NCBI GenBank assembly: GCA_050185825.1
Contig: JBFWZA010000001.1
Span: 124,001 to 188,000 of the forward strand
Direction of reading: 5' to 3'
From: SZUA-309 sp050185825
Lineage (GTDB): Bacteria > Pseudomonadota > Gammaproteobacteria > Pseudomonadales > Azotimanducaceae
Length of the DNA stretch: 64,000 bases
A program made the translations under genes and the position numbers. This document shows, piece after piece, positions 26,320-34,803 of this stretch; within the stretch, counting starts at the first letter, position 1; every line of letters starts with the position of its first letter. The notes beneath the pieces were generated by a model. That model had not been told where the DNA came from. It saw nothing but the letters and a program-made list of their open reading frames with translations, and searched no databases.

Positions 26320-28062
26320 ATGGGGCAACAGAATCTGTCAGCGTTTATCTGGAGCGTTGCTGACCTTCTGAGAGGCGACTACAAGCAATCCGAGTACGGT
26401 AGGGTGATCCTACCCTTTACTGTCCTACGGCGCTTGGACTGTGTGCTGGAGTCAACGAAGGCTGATGTGCTAGCAGAGCTAGAGAAGCGGAAGTCTGCGG
26501 GTTTGAACCCAGAACCTTTTCTCCTCAAGAAATCCGGTCAGCTTTTCTACAACACCTCTCCCCTAGACCTAAAAAAATTGATGGGCGATCAGGACAACAT
26601 CGCCGAGAACACCTTCTCCTACATTCAGGGTTTCTCCCCAGCGGTCAGGGATATTTTCGAGTGCTTCGATTTCCATACGCAGATAGACCGCCTCGCAAGA
26701 ACCAACCTCTTGTACTTGGTGACGGAGAAATTCGCCAACATCGACCTCCACCCTGATGTGATCTCCAACGAACAGATGGGGCATGTCTTCGAGGAATTGA
26801 TCCGTAGGTTCGCCGAGCTCTCCAACGAAACTGCAGGAGAGCACTTTACGCCCAGAGAAGTCATCCGACTCATGGTCAACCTGTTGTTCATCGAGGACGA
26901 TGAAGCGCTGACAAAACCGGGAATCGTCAGATCACTCTATGACCCAGCCGCGGGGACTGGAGGCATGCTGTCTGTGGCTGAGGATCACCTTAGCGGCTTG
27001 AACCCGGATGCCAGACTGGTGATGTACGGGCAGGAGCTAAACGCAGAGTCCTATGCAATCTGCAAGGCCGATATGCTCATCAAAGGTCAGGACATCAGCA
27101 ACATCATCCACGGCAACACCCTATCCAATGACGGCCTTCCCGGAAAGCACTTCGACTACATGCTCTCCAACCCTCCATTCGGAGTGGAGTGGAAGAAGAT
27201 CAAGTCGGTGATCGATAAAGAGCATGAGCAGCAAGGCTTCAACGGTCGATTTGGTCCCGGCTTGCCTAGAGTGAGCGATGGCTCGTTGCTATTTCTGATG
27301 CACCTGATATCCAAGATGCGGCCCGCAAATGATGGGGGCAGCCGATTCGGCATCGTTCTGAATGGTTCCCCTCTCTTCACTGGCAATGCCGGCAGCGGTG
27401 AGAGTGAGATACGGCGCTACGTGCTCGAGAACGACCTGCTCGAAGCCATAATCGGCCTGCCGACAGACATGTTCTACAACACCGGGATCAGCACATACAT
27501 CTGGATCGTCACCAATCGCAAGGCCGAGCATCGGAGGGGCCAAGTGCAGCTGATTGATGCCAGCAGCATGTGGGAGAAGATGCGCAAGAGCCTCGGCAGT
27601 AAACGTAAACAGCTTAGTGATGAGCACATAGCTGGAGTCACTCGGTTGTTTGGGCAAGCGAAGGAAGTATCCATCGATGGAATGCCTGTCAGTAAAGTCT
27701 TTGGTATCAGCGACTTTGGCTACCAGACGATTACTGTCGAGAGGCCCATGAGGGACGATGAAGGAAACCTCATTAAAGAGACCAGAGGGAAGAAAAAGGG
27801 CCAGCCAAAGCCAGATACGGCCTTGCGGGATACCGAGGATGTCCCACTCGACGAGGACATAGATGAGTACTTCCAGCGTGAGGTATTGCCTCACGTTCCA
27901 GAAGCTTGGATTGACTATGACAAGACAAAAATCGGGTATGAGATACCCTTCAATCGACACTTCTATGTTTTCAAGCCTCCGCGGGAGCTAGACGAGATCG
28001 ATGCTGATCTCAAGGTCGTGACGGACCGGATTGTGCAGATGATCGCGGAGCTCAAGCATTGA
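26320..28062 (+). CDS. hsdM: Type I restriction-modification methyltransferase HsdM
   Basis: A 580-residue N6-adenine methyltransferase of a type I system. An N-terminal HsdM_N helical domain (SAFIWSVADLLRGDYK, VILPFTVLRRLD) is followed by the SAM-binding motif DPAAGTGGML near residue 208 and the catalytic NPPFG near 283. It modifies host DNA at sites set by HsdS and protects it from HsdR. It begins the hsdMSR operon; its stop overlaps the hsdS start by 4 bp. Intact length and motifs indicate an active enzyme. An insert rich in Lys and acidic residues near 480-510 is typical of one HsdM subgroup. Confidence 0.95.
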   Translation: MGQQNLSAFIWSVADLLRGDYKQSEYGRVILPFTVLRRLDCVLESTKADVLAELEKRKSAGLNPEPFLLKKSGQLFYNTSPLDLKKLMGDQDNIAENTFSYIQGFSPAVRDIFECFDFHTQIDRLARTNLLYLVTEKFANIDLHPDVISNEQMGHVFEELIRRFAELSNETAGEHFTPREVIRLMVNLLFIEDDEALTKPGIVRSLYDPAAGTGGMLSVAEDHLSGLNPDARLVMYGQELNAESYAICKADMLIKGQDISNIIHGNTLSNDGLPGKHFDYMLSNPPFGVEWKKIKSVIDKEHEQQGFNGRFGPGLPRVSDGSLLFLMHLISKMRPANDGGSRFGIVLNGSPLFTGNAGSGESEIRRYVLENDLLEAIIGLPTDMFYNTGISTYIWIVTNRKAEHRRGQVQLIDASSMWEKMRKSLGSKRKQLSDEHIAGVTRLFGQAKEVSIDGMPVSKVFGISDFGYQTITVERPMRDDEGNLIKETRGKKKGQPKPDTALRDTEDVPLDEDIDEYFQREVLPHVPEAWIDYDKTKIGYEIPFNRHFYVFKPPRELDEIDADLKVVTDRIVQMIAELKH

Positions 28063-29417
28063 GCTTCCGAACCTACGTTGAACTCAAAGACAGCGGGGTC
28101 GAATGGATCGGTTCCGTGCCGACCCACTGGAAGGTCGAACGGTTCAAGAATTCGGTATCTACCTGCAAAAACGGGACATGGGGTGACGAGCCGGAAGGTA
28201 CGGAGTTCGATATCCAGTGCGTGAGAGTTGCTGACTTTGATCGCCAGCGTTGTGTTGTTGGAGAGGTGCCGACGATACGGAACGTTGGGGAACGCGAGCG
28301 TCTTGGTCGTTTGCTATCGAGCGGCAATCTCTTGCTTGAAAAGTCAGGCGGTGGGGATCTGCAGCCGGTTGGATTCGTCGTCCTGTATGACAAAGATCAG
28401 CCTGCAGTCTGTTCCAATTTCGTTGCAAGGATGGAACTTGTTGACGGGATGAACCCGTCTTTCTGGAGGTACTGCCATGCAGCAGCCTATGCAGTACGAC
28501 TTAACCAGAGATCGATCAAGCAGACGTCGGGTATCCAGAATTTAGACCAGTCCCAGTACCTGAATGAGTTGGCTCCGTACCCTCCCGAAGAAGAGCAAAA
28601 GGCCATCGCCTCCTTTCTAGACACTGAAACCTCCAAAATCGACGCCCTAATCGCCGAGCAACAACGCCTAATCGAGCTACTGAAGGAAAAGCGGCAAGCA
28701 GTCATCAACCATGCGGTCACCAAAGGTCTGGACCCTGATGCGCCGATGAAGCCTTCTGGGATCGGTTGGATTGGAGAAATTCCTGAACATTGGGCAATGA
28801 AACGGCTGAAGCACGTGTCGCCGTCCATATCTGTTGGAATAGTGGTTGAACCAAGCAAGTATGTCTCTGAAGATCAGAATGATCCGCCTTTTATCTATGG
28901 GGGGGATATAAGAGAAGAGCGTATTGATTGGACAAGTTCTCGGCGCATCACTCCTAATGATAGTAATCAACAATTCAAGTCCAGATTGGACACCGGCGAC
29001 GTACTTACCGTCCGCGTTGGGGCGCCCGGAGTGACGGCGGTCGTCCCCGAAGAGTGCGAAGGCGGCAACTGTGCTTCCGTTATGTTGATCCGAAAAGGTC
29101 GCTTCGACTCCTATTGGCTCTGCTACGTTATGAACAGTTTCGTCGTTCGGAATCAGATCGAGGTCGTGCAATACGGAGCCGCGCAGAAGCAGTTCAATAT
29201 CTCGCACGCCGTAGATTTCGTTGTCCCGTTTCCGAGCTTAGAAGAACATACAGCAATTGTGGCTTCAGTGCGGGAAGCGACCATGAAGATTGATAGTCTC
29301 ATCTCGGAGGCCGTACGGGGGATAGAGTTGTTGCAGGAGCGTCGGTCCGTACTGATCTCCGCCGCCGTCACCGGCAAAATCGACGTTCGAGATCATCTAC
29401 TTCAGGGGGCAGTGTGA
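28059..29417 (+). CDS. hsdS: Type I restriction-modification specificity subunit HsdS
   Basis: A 452-residue specificity protein with two target-recognition domains. Each is introduced by the same signature (SGVEWIGSVPTHW near residue 12; SGIGWIGEIPEHW near 232) and followed by a long conserved helix (EEEQKAIASFLDTETSKID; LEEHTAIVASVREATMKID). This two-half layout recognises a bipartite DNA site. The start is TTG at 28059, overlapping the hsdM stop by 4 bp; the stop overlaps hsdR by 4 bp. No second or partial hsdS copy is seen in the window, so specificity switching by gene shuffling has no evident donor. Confidence 0.93.
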   Translation: MSFRTYVELKDSGVEWIGSVPTHWKVERFKNSVSTCKNGTWGDEPEGTEFDIQCVRVADFDRQRCVVGEVPTIRNVGERERLGRLLSSGNLLLEKSGGGDLQPVGFVVLYDKDQPAVCSNFVARMELVDGMNPSFWRYCHAAAYAVRLNQRSIKQTSGIQNLDQSQYLNELAPYPPEEEQKAIASFLDTETSKIDALIAEQQRLIELLKEKRQAVINHAVTKGLDPDAPMKPSGIGWIGEIPEHWAMKRLKHVSPSISVGIVVEPSKYVSEDQNDPPFIYGGDIREERIDWTSSRRITPNDSNQQFKSRLDTGDVLTVRVGAPGVTAVVPEECEGGNCASVMLIRKGRFDSYWLCYVMNSFVVRNQIEVVQYGAAQKQFNISHAVDFVVPFPSLEEHTAIVASVREATMKIDSLISEAVRGIELLQERRSVLISAAVTGKIDVRDHLLQGAV

Positions 29418-32400
29418 ACCTCCACAAGGAGATCAGGTTCGAGGACGAGATATGCGAGCATCTAGCTGCCAACGGATGGTTTCATCAAAGTGACGCTGCC
29501 CAATCCTACGACCGCAATCTAGCCCTCTATCTCCCAGATGTACTCGCTTGGGTCCAAACCACCCAGCCCGAGGCTTGGGATATCCTTACAAAGAATCATG
29601 GAGCCATGGCTTCACTGACGCTTCTGGAACGCCTCAGGGCGTCTCTAGACCAGAGCGGTACGTTACAGATACTCCGGCAGGGGTTCGATGTCCTCGGGCT
29701 GCGCAGCAAGCTTCGGATGGCCCAGTTCAAGCCTGCCATGTCCATGAACCCGGATATCACCCAACGGTACGCGGCTAACCGCCTCCGCGTGGTCCGCCAA
29801 GTTCGATACTCGCAGCACGATGAGAACAGCATCGATCTGGTGCTGTTCCTGAATGGCATCCCGGTAGCCACGATAGAACTGAAGACAGATTTCACCCAGA
29901 GCATTGATGATGCCGTCGATCAGTATCGGTTTGATCGGATTCCGAACCAAAAAGGGCAATCGCCGGAGCCACTCCTGACTTTTCCCAGCGGTGCTCTTGT
30001 TCACTTCGCCGTTAGCAGCAGTGAAGTCAGGATGACCACTAAACTCGCCGGACCGAGCACCGTCTTTCTTCCGTTCAATCGGGGGGACAACGGTGCCGCC
30101 GGCAATCCCTTGAACCCTCATGGACCCAAGACCGCTTACCTCTGGGAGCAGGTCTGGCAGCGGGATAGCTGGCTGGACATTCTCGGGCGCTATCTCATTG
30201 CCGAGCGTGACGAGAAGAAGAAGATCAAGGCGATCATCTTCCCCCGTTATCACCAGCTAGACGTTACCCGGAAACTCCTCGACACCGTATTGAAGGAAGG
30301 CCCGGGCCACAAGTATCTCGTTCAGCATTCGGCCGGCAGCGGCAAGACGAACTCTATTGCGTGGAGTGCCCACTTCCTGAGTGATCTGCACGACTCCGAG
30401 GACAAGAAGGTCTTCGACTCGGTCTTAGTGGTATCCGACAGGAATGTCATTGACGGCCAGCTTCAAGAAGCCATTTTCTCCTTCGAACGCACCAGCGGCG
30501 TTGTCGCCACGATCAAGGGCGCCACCGGCAGTAAGAGCGCCGAGCTGGCTGAAGCACTATCAGACGCTAAGAAGATTGTGGTCTGCACCATCCAGACCTT
30601 CCCGTTCGCGCTTGAAGCGGTGCGTGAGCTCACTGCCACGCAAGGCAAGCGCTTCGCGGTCATCGCTGATGAAGCACATAGCTCGCAGACCGGACAAGCG
30701 GCCGCGAAACTGAAGCAAGTGCTGTCCGCCGAGGAACAGCAGGAGCTAGAAGATGGCGGTGAAATCAGCACCGAAGACTTGCTTGCTGCGCAGATGGCCG
30801 GCAGAGCCAACGATGCCGGGATCACGTATGTAGCGTTCACCGCCACTCCGAAGGTGAAGACGATGGAAACCTTCGGACGTCCGCCGGACCCGACCAAGCC
30901 CAAAGGGAAGGACAATCTCCCTGAAGCTTTCCATGTCTACTCGATGCGTCAAGCCATCGAGGAAGGCTTCATTCTGGACGTTCTCCGAAACTACATTTCC
31001 TACAAGCTGGCCTTCAAACTAGCGAACGAGGGCAAGGAATGGGACGAAAAGGAGGTTGAGCGTAGCGAGGCCATGAAAGGCCTCATGCGCTGGGTTCGCC
31101 TCCATCCCTACAACATCTCCCAGAAGGTGCAGATTGTCATCGAGCACTATCGGGAAATGGTCTCATCCCTCCTCGAGGGCAAGGCAAAGGCGATGGTGGT
31201 CACCGCCAGCCGGCTGGAAGCCGTCCGCTGGCAACTAGCGATGGCGAAGTACATCAAAGAGAAAGGGTATGAGATCAGATCGCTAGTAGCCTTTTCAGGG
31301 GAGGTCAACGACAAGGAATCTGGACCGGACCCGTTTAAGGAGACAAGCCCTGAACTCAATCCAACCTTGAAGGGGCGAGATATCCGGGAAGCATTCAAGG
31401 GCCCTGAGTATCAGGTGCTGCTGGTCGCCAACAAGTTCCAGACAGGCTTCGACCAACCCCTGCTGTGCGCCATGTACGTGGACAAGCGGTTGGCAGGCAT
31501 ACAGGCCGTACAGACGCTCTCACGTCTGAACAGAGCCCATCCGGGCAAGGACACCACCTATGTGCTGGACTTCGCGAATGACCCGGGGGAAGTGCTAGAC
31601 GCATTCAAGACTTACTACACCACGGCAACGCTGGAAGATGTCACCGACCCCCAAATCATTCTCATTTTGCGCACAAAACTCGACGAATATGGGTTCTACG
31701 ATGAGTTCGAGATCGAGCGGGTGGTGGCCGTCGAGTTGGACCCGAATGCAAAACAACGGCAGCTGGATGCCGCCATCGGACCCGTTGCTGATCGGCTTCT
31801 GAAGCGGTTCGCTGCCGCCAAGCAAGCGCTTCAGGAGGCAGAGGCCAATGATGACGAAGCTGCGGAGAAAACCGCTAGGGATCAGATGAATGCCCTACTG
31901 TTGTTCCGTACCGACGTATCCACCTATCTTCGTGTCTACACGTTTCTGTCTCAGATTTTCGACTATGGGAACTCGGAGTTTGAAAAACGGTTCATCTTCT
32001 TCAAGTACCTGATCAGGCTGTTGAAGTTTGGCCGGGAGAGACAAGGCGTTGATCTCTCGCAAGTCGTCCTGACCCATCATTCCTTACGAAATAGAGGCAG
32101 GCAGAAAATGACGCTGCTGGATGATCAGTATCCAGAGCTCAAGCCCATCACGGAAGCCGGTAGTGGCGAGGTGAGAGAGCCTGAGAAGGCCTATCTCCGG
32201 GAAATCATCGAGAAGGTCAACGATCTGTTTCAAGGTGATCTCACAGACAACGACAAGCTCATCTATGTGAACAACGTGCTCATGGGCAAGCTGTTGGAGT
32301 CCGAGACGCTGATCAAGCAGGCCGGCAGCAACACCAAGGAGCAGTTCTCGAACTCGCCAGACCTAAATCAGGAACTTATCAACGCAATCATCGAAGCGCT

Positions 32401-32527
32401 CGACGCTCACACCGAGATGAGCACGCAAGCCCTAGAGTCCGTCGCCATTCAGAAGGGTCTCAAGGACATCCTGTTGAACAACGCCGGACTCTATGAGGCA
32501 CTCAGGAGTCGGTCGGAGACCCAGTAG
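29414..32527 (+). CDS. hsdR: Type I restriction endonuclease subunit HsdR
   Basis: A 1037-residue motor/nuclease subunit. The N-terminal nuclease domain has the PD-(D/E)xK-type core ending in ATIELKTDF near residue 155. Two helicase domains follow, with Walker A SAGSGKTNS near 306-314, IADEAHSSQ near 417 and FTATPKVK near 475, and a helical C-terminal domain binds HsdS/HsdM. It cleaves unmethylated DNA after ATP-driven translocation. GTG at 29414 overlaps the hsdS stop by 4 bp. No frameshift or missing motif is seen, so the system should be functional. Confidence 0.95.
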   Translation: MNLHKEIRFEDEICEHLAANGWFHQSDAAQSYDRNLALYLPDVLAWVQTTQPEAWDILTKNHGAMASLTLLERLRASLDQSGTLQILRQGFDVLGLRSKLRMAQFKPAMSMNPDITQRYAANRLRVVRQVRYSQHDENSIDLVLFLNGIPVATIELKTDFTQSIDDAVDQYRFDRIPNQKGQSPEPLLTFPSGALVHFAVSSSEVRMTTKLAGPSTVFLPFNRGDNGAAGNPLNPHGPKTAYLWEQVWQRDSWLDILGRYLIAERDEKKKIKAIIFPRYHQLDVTRKLLDTVLKEGPGHKYLVQHSAGSGKTNSIAWSAHFLSDLHDSEDKKVFDSVLVVSDRNVIDGQLQEAIFSFERTSGVVATIKGATGSKSAELAEALSDAKKIVVCTIQTFPFALEAVRELTATQGKRFAVIADEAHSSQTGQAAAKLKQVLSAEEQQELEDGGEISTEDLLAAQMAGRANDAGITYVAFTATPKVKTMETFGRPPDPTKPKGKDNLPEAFHVYSMRQAIEEGFILDVLRNYISYKLAFKLANEGKEWDEKEVERSEAMKGLMRWVRLHPYNISQKVQIVIEHYREMVSSLLEGKAKAMVVTASRLEAVRWQLAMAKYIKEKGYEIRSLVAFSGEVNDKESGPDPFKETSPELNPTLKGRDIREAFKGPEYQVLLVANKFQTGFDQPLLCAMYVDKRLAGIQAVQTLSRLNRAHPGKDTTYVLDFANDPGEVLDAFKTYYTTATLEDVTDPQIILILRTKLDEYGFYDEFEIERVVAVELDPNAKQRQLDAAIGPVADRLLKRFAAAKQALQEAEANDDEAAEKTARDQMNALLLFRTDVSTYLRVYTFLSQIFDYGNSEFEKRFIFFKYLIRLLKFGRERQGVDLSQVVLTHHSLRNRGRQKMTLLDDQYPELKPITEAGSGEVREPEKAYLREIIEKVNDLFQGDLTDNDKLIYVNNVLMGKLLESETLIKQAGSNTKEQFSNSPDLNQELINAIIEALDAHTEMSTQALESVAIQKGLKDILLNNAGLYEALRSRSETQ

Positions 32528-32562
32528 AGAACCAACTGAGTTGCCATAAATGGCTGGAAGGT

Positions 32563-32599
32563 CTACTGTCCCACAAATGATCCATTAATGGGACAGTAG
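32563..32599. promoter_or_regulatory. Perfect 11-bp inverted repeat at the recombinase start
   Basis: CTACTGTCCCA (32563-32573) and TGGGACAGTAG (32589-32599) are perfect inverted copies around a 15-bp AT-rich centre, ending 2 bp before the ATG of the small tyrosine recombinase. A third half-site, TGGGACAGT, occurs inside the gene at 32667-32675. It could be an operator covering the ribosome site or a recombination site for that recombinase. Confidence 0.6.
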
Positions 32600-32601
32600 C
32601 G

Positions 32602-33246
32602 ATGCCCTCCTCCACGAAAGTCTTGCCCCTGAAGCAGAGTCGGCCAACCCTGCCAGCAAACGTAAGTGGGACAGTTCCCAACCGTAAGGCTAACGACGCA
32701 GTCAGGACGCGCTCCCACCTGACAGAGTCCGAGGTCGATCTGCTCCTCAAGGCAGCTAAAAACGGCCGGCAGGGTCAGCGGGATCACCTCATGGTGTTAA
32801 TGGCCTTCCGGCATGGACTGCGAGTCTCGGAGCTGGTCGACCTCCGCTGGACGGACATCGACTTCAAGGCTGGGACAATCCACGTCCGTAGGCTGAAGGG
32901 CTCCAAAGACTCGACTCACTACTTGGAGGGCGATGAGATTCGGTCTCTCCGGGCGATCCAGAGAGCCTCTGAGAGTCCTTTCATCTTCGTCTCTGAGCGG
33001 GGCGGACCGGTGAGCGCGGCGGGTTTCAGGAAGCAGCTATCACGTTGGGGTAAAAAGTCCAAGATCGGCTTCCCGATCAACCCCCACATGCTACGCCATG
33101 CGTGCGGTCACGCTCTCGCGAACCGGGGAATGGACACCCGATCGCTTCAGGCGTTCCTAGGCCATGCCAGTATTCAACACACCGTGAGATACACCGAGTT
33201 GAGCCCTACCCGCTTCAAGAACATCTGGAAAAAGATCGCTGGATAA
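32602..33246 (+). CDS. Small tyrosine recombinase (FimB/XerC-like), no full N-domain
   Basis: A 214-residue tyrosine recombinase that is mostly catalytic domain. Catalytic residues are visible: R74 (FRHGLRVSEL), a Lys near 99 (RRLKGSK), H162 and R165 (PHMLRHACGH), H188 (FLGHAS) and the nucleophile Y197 (VRYTEL). The short size and start recall FimB/FimE-type DNA invertases rather than element integrases. The first ~35 residues are unstructured. It lies 74 bp after hsdR with an inverted repeat at its start. Function could be inversion of a nearby segment; no obvious invertible segment was found. Confidence 0.82.
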   Translation: MPSSTKVLPLKQSRPTLPANVSGTVPNRKANDAVRTRSHLTESEVDLLLKAAKNGRQGQRDHLMVLMAFRHGLRVSELVDLRWTDIDFKAGTIHVRRLKGSKDSTHYLEGDEIRSLRAIQRASESPFIFVSERGGPVSAAGFRKQLSRWGKKSKIGFPINPHMLRHACGHALANRGMDTRSLQAFLGHASIQHTVRYTELSPTRFKNIWKKIAG

Positions 33247-33315
33247 AACCGCCTCAAACCCATCCCTGACGGACGGCACGGTGAGGCTGTCTGGCAGAAC
33301 ATTGAAGAGGTAAGC

Positions 33316-34044
33316 ATGCATGTCGTCGGCATAGATGGCTGTAAAGTCGGATGGTGCTGCGTTGAACTCGCCGACAACGGTAGTTGGTCAATTGATGTCA
33401 TGCCGGACATAGGAGAGGTATGGCGTCGTTTCCGTGGTGCGTCGGCCATATTTATCGACGTGCCTATCGGTCTACGGGACTTTGGTTCAGACCAACGTCA
33501 TTGCGAAATAGAAGCACGACGGTGTCTCGGCCGAAGGCACTCAACCGTGTTCACCCCACCTCTTCGTAGTTCTCTCGCGTTCAATAGCTATGAGGAAGCA
33601 TCCGCCAACAATTTCAAGCTCGCGGGCAAAAAGTTGTCTCGGCAAGCATGGGGAATCCTTCCCAAGATTGCGGAAGTAGACAGGTTTCTCAACGACTGCG
33701 TATCCGCCCGAAGTGTGCTCAGCGAAGTGCACCCCGAACTTTTGTTTTGCAACCTAAACAACTGGGTCCCGATGTCGAAGGGTAAAAAGTCCGCAGCCGG
33801 TAAGCGCGAGCGCAGTGAACTTTTAAGACGCCACTTCTCTCATACGGGAGATGTTTTCAATCAGTTTCGAAAACAGTTCTTGAAAAGAGAGGTCGCCGAC
33901 GATGACGTGTACGACGCCATGATCGCCGCCGTCTGCGCACTGAAGTGCCAGACCAGAGGATGCTCAACCTTTCCTGTTCACCCCGAACGCGACTCTCACG
34001 GCCTGCCCATGCAGATGGTCTTTCCCGGCAAAAGCGTGAACTAG
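33316..34044 (+). CDS. DUF429-family protein
   Basis: A 242-residue protein of the DUF429 family (PF04250), recognised by the opening HVVGIDGCKVGWCCVEL, the IFIDVPIGLRDFG segment, the basic-aromatic ARRCLGRRHSTVFTPPL and the late DDDVYDAMIAAVCAL. The fold is thought to be RNase H-like with the Asp residues (GIDG, IDVP, DDVYDA) in the place of a metal site, but no activity has been established that I know of. ATG follows AAGAGGTAAGC. It is a cargo gene following the recombinase by 69 bp and shows no sign of decay. Confidence 0.78.
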   Translation: MHVVGIDGCKVGWCCVELADNGSWSIDVMPDIGEVWRRFRGASAIFIDVPIGLRDFGSDQRHCEIEARRCLGRRHSTVFTPPLRSSLAFNSYEEASANNFKLAGKKLSRQAWGILPKIAEVDRFLNDCVSARSVLSEVHPELLFCNLNNWVPMSKGKKSAAGKRERSELLRRHFSHTGDVFNQFRKQFLKREVADDDVYDAMIAAVCALKCQTRGCSTFPVHPERDSHGLPMQMVFPGKSVN

Positions 34045-34048
34045 GTCG

Positions 34049-34083
34049 CTTCGGGAACAACTTTACATGGTAGTTTCCCGAAG
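34049..34083 (+). promoter_or_regulatory. Hairpin abutting the next start codon
   Basis: CTTCGGGAA (34049-34057) and TTCCCGAAG (34075-34083) form a perfect 9-bp stem with a 17-nt loop. It begins 5 bp after the DUF429 stop codon and its right arm touches the ATG at 34084. It could end the DUF429 transcript or block translation of the next small gene, which has no other ribosome site. Confidence 0.55.
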
Positions 34084-34317
34084 ATGGAACAGCCTCTGAA
34101 CGTGATTCTTGTCTTCTGTGCGTGGCTCATCGAGTCTATCCATGCGCTGCTCACTACGCCTTTGGGCGAACTAACTCTGTGGATGATCTTGGTTGGATTG
34201 TTTGCTGTCGCGATATCAATCTCTACTCTAATACTGCTGCTCTGGATCGCTTTCGCAATTGTTTATCCGGCCCTACCGAAAAAACTTCAACAGAAGATCG
34301 AAAGAACGGTAGCGTAG
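34084..34317 (+). CDS. Small two-helix membrane protein (hypothetical)
   Basis: A 77-residue protein with two hydrophobic segments, about 8-23 (VILVFCAWLIESIHALL) and 31-58 (LWMILVGLFAVAISI and LILLLWIAFAIVYP), ending in a basic tail (PKKLQQKIERT). It looks like a genuine inner-membrane peptide, but no ribosome site is visible because the preceding bases form the right arm of a hairpin. It may be expressed only when that stem is opened, or be spurious. The exported Rap1a-like gene follows 97 bp later. Confidence 0.45.
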   Translation: MEQPLNVILVFCAWLIESIHALLTTPLGELTLWMILVGLFAVAISISTLILLLWIAFAIVYPALPKKLQQKIERTVA

Positions 34318-34414
34318 CCCTAATAGCGACATACATCCGCTAGTGGCAAACACCTCTTTTTTCCATTCGACGCGCGTCGGCCAACTGATAGAAAACTGGA
34401 ATCGAAAAAAAACA

Positions 34415-34786
34415 ATGAATCGATTAGCCGTTCTACTTCTCTTAGTGTCATCGGTCGCTCATGCCGAGTACTTCCAATCGACAAGAACGATTGTTGCACG
34501 GTGCGAAAAGCCCATCGAAGATATCGCAGATCAGAATGCGCAGCTGGTGCAGACGGAACAATCCCTACCGGGCTGCTACGGCTATCTAATGGCGGTGGCG
34601 GATATCGTCGACGGAGGGCTTCCGTACTTTAAGGATTGGGTCTGCTTTCCACCGAACATCGACTTGGAACAGCTACGAGGTGCATTCCTTTCGCATGCAG
34701 CTACGATCGACATATCCGGGTCAAATCCGGCGTACGTAGCGATTGATGCCTTCACGGCGTACTGGCCATGCCCAGACCAGCAATGA
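34415..34786 (+). CDS. Rap1a/Tai-like exported protein
   Basis: From ATG at 34415 the protein has 123 residues with a clear signal peptide (RLAVLLLLVSSVAHA, cleavage before EYF). It has four Cys (30, 54, 77, 119) and the spacing of the Rap1a/Tai immunity fold: a CYGYLMAVADIV helix, VCFPP, then LRGAFLSHA and a final TAYWPC. In Serratia and others such proteins neutralise type VI secretion effectors in the periplasm; many homologues lie outside T6SS loci and have no known partner. No T6SS or effector gene is seen nearby. An upstream in-frame start at 34343 would bury the signal peptide. Confidence 0.68.
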   Translation: MNRLAVLLLLVSSVAHAEYFQSTRTIVARCEKPIEDIADQNAQLVQTEQSLPGCYGYLMAVADIVDGGLPYFKDWVCFPPNIDLEQLRGAFLSHAATIDISGSNPAYVAIDAFTAYWPCPDQQ

Positions 34787-34803
34787 GAAAAAGTACGGCG
34801 TTA

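Noticed and set aside
28059..29417. Phase-variable hsdS by internal inversion
   Set aside because: The two halves share protein signatures, but the DNA is diverged and no second hsdS fragment or long inverted repeat is present.
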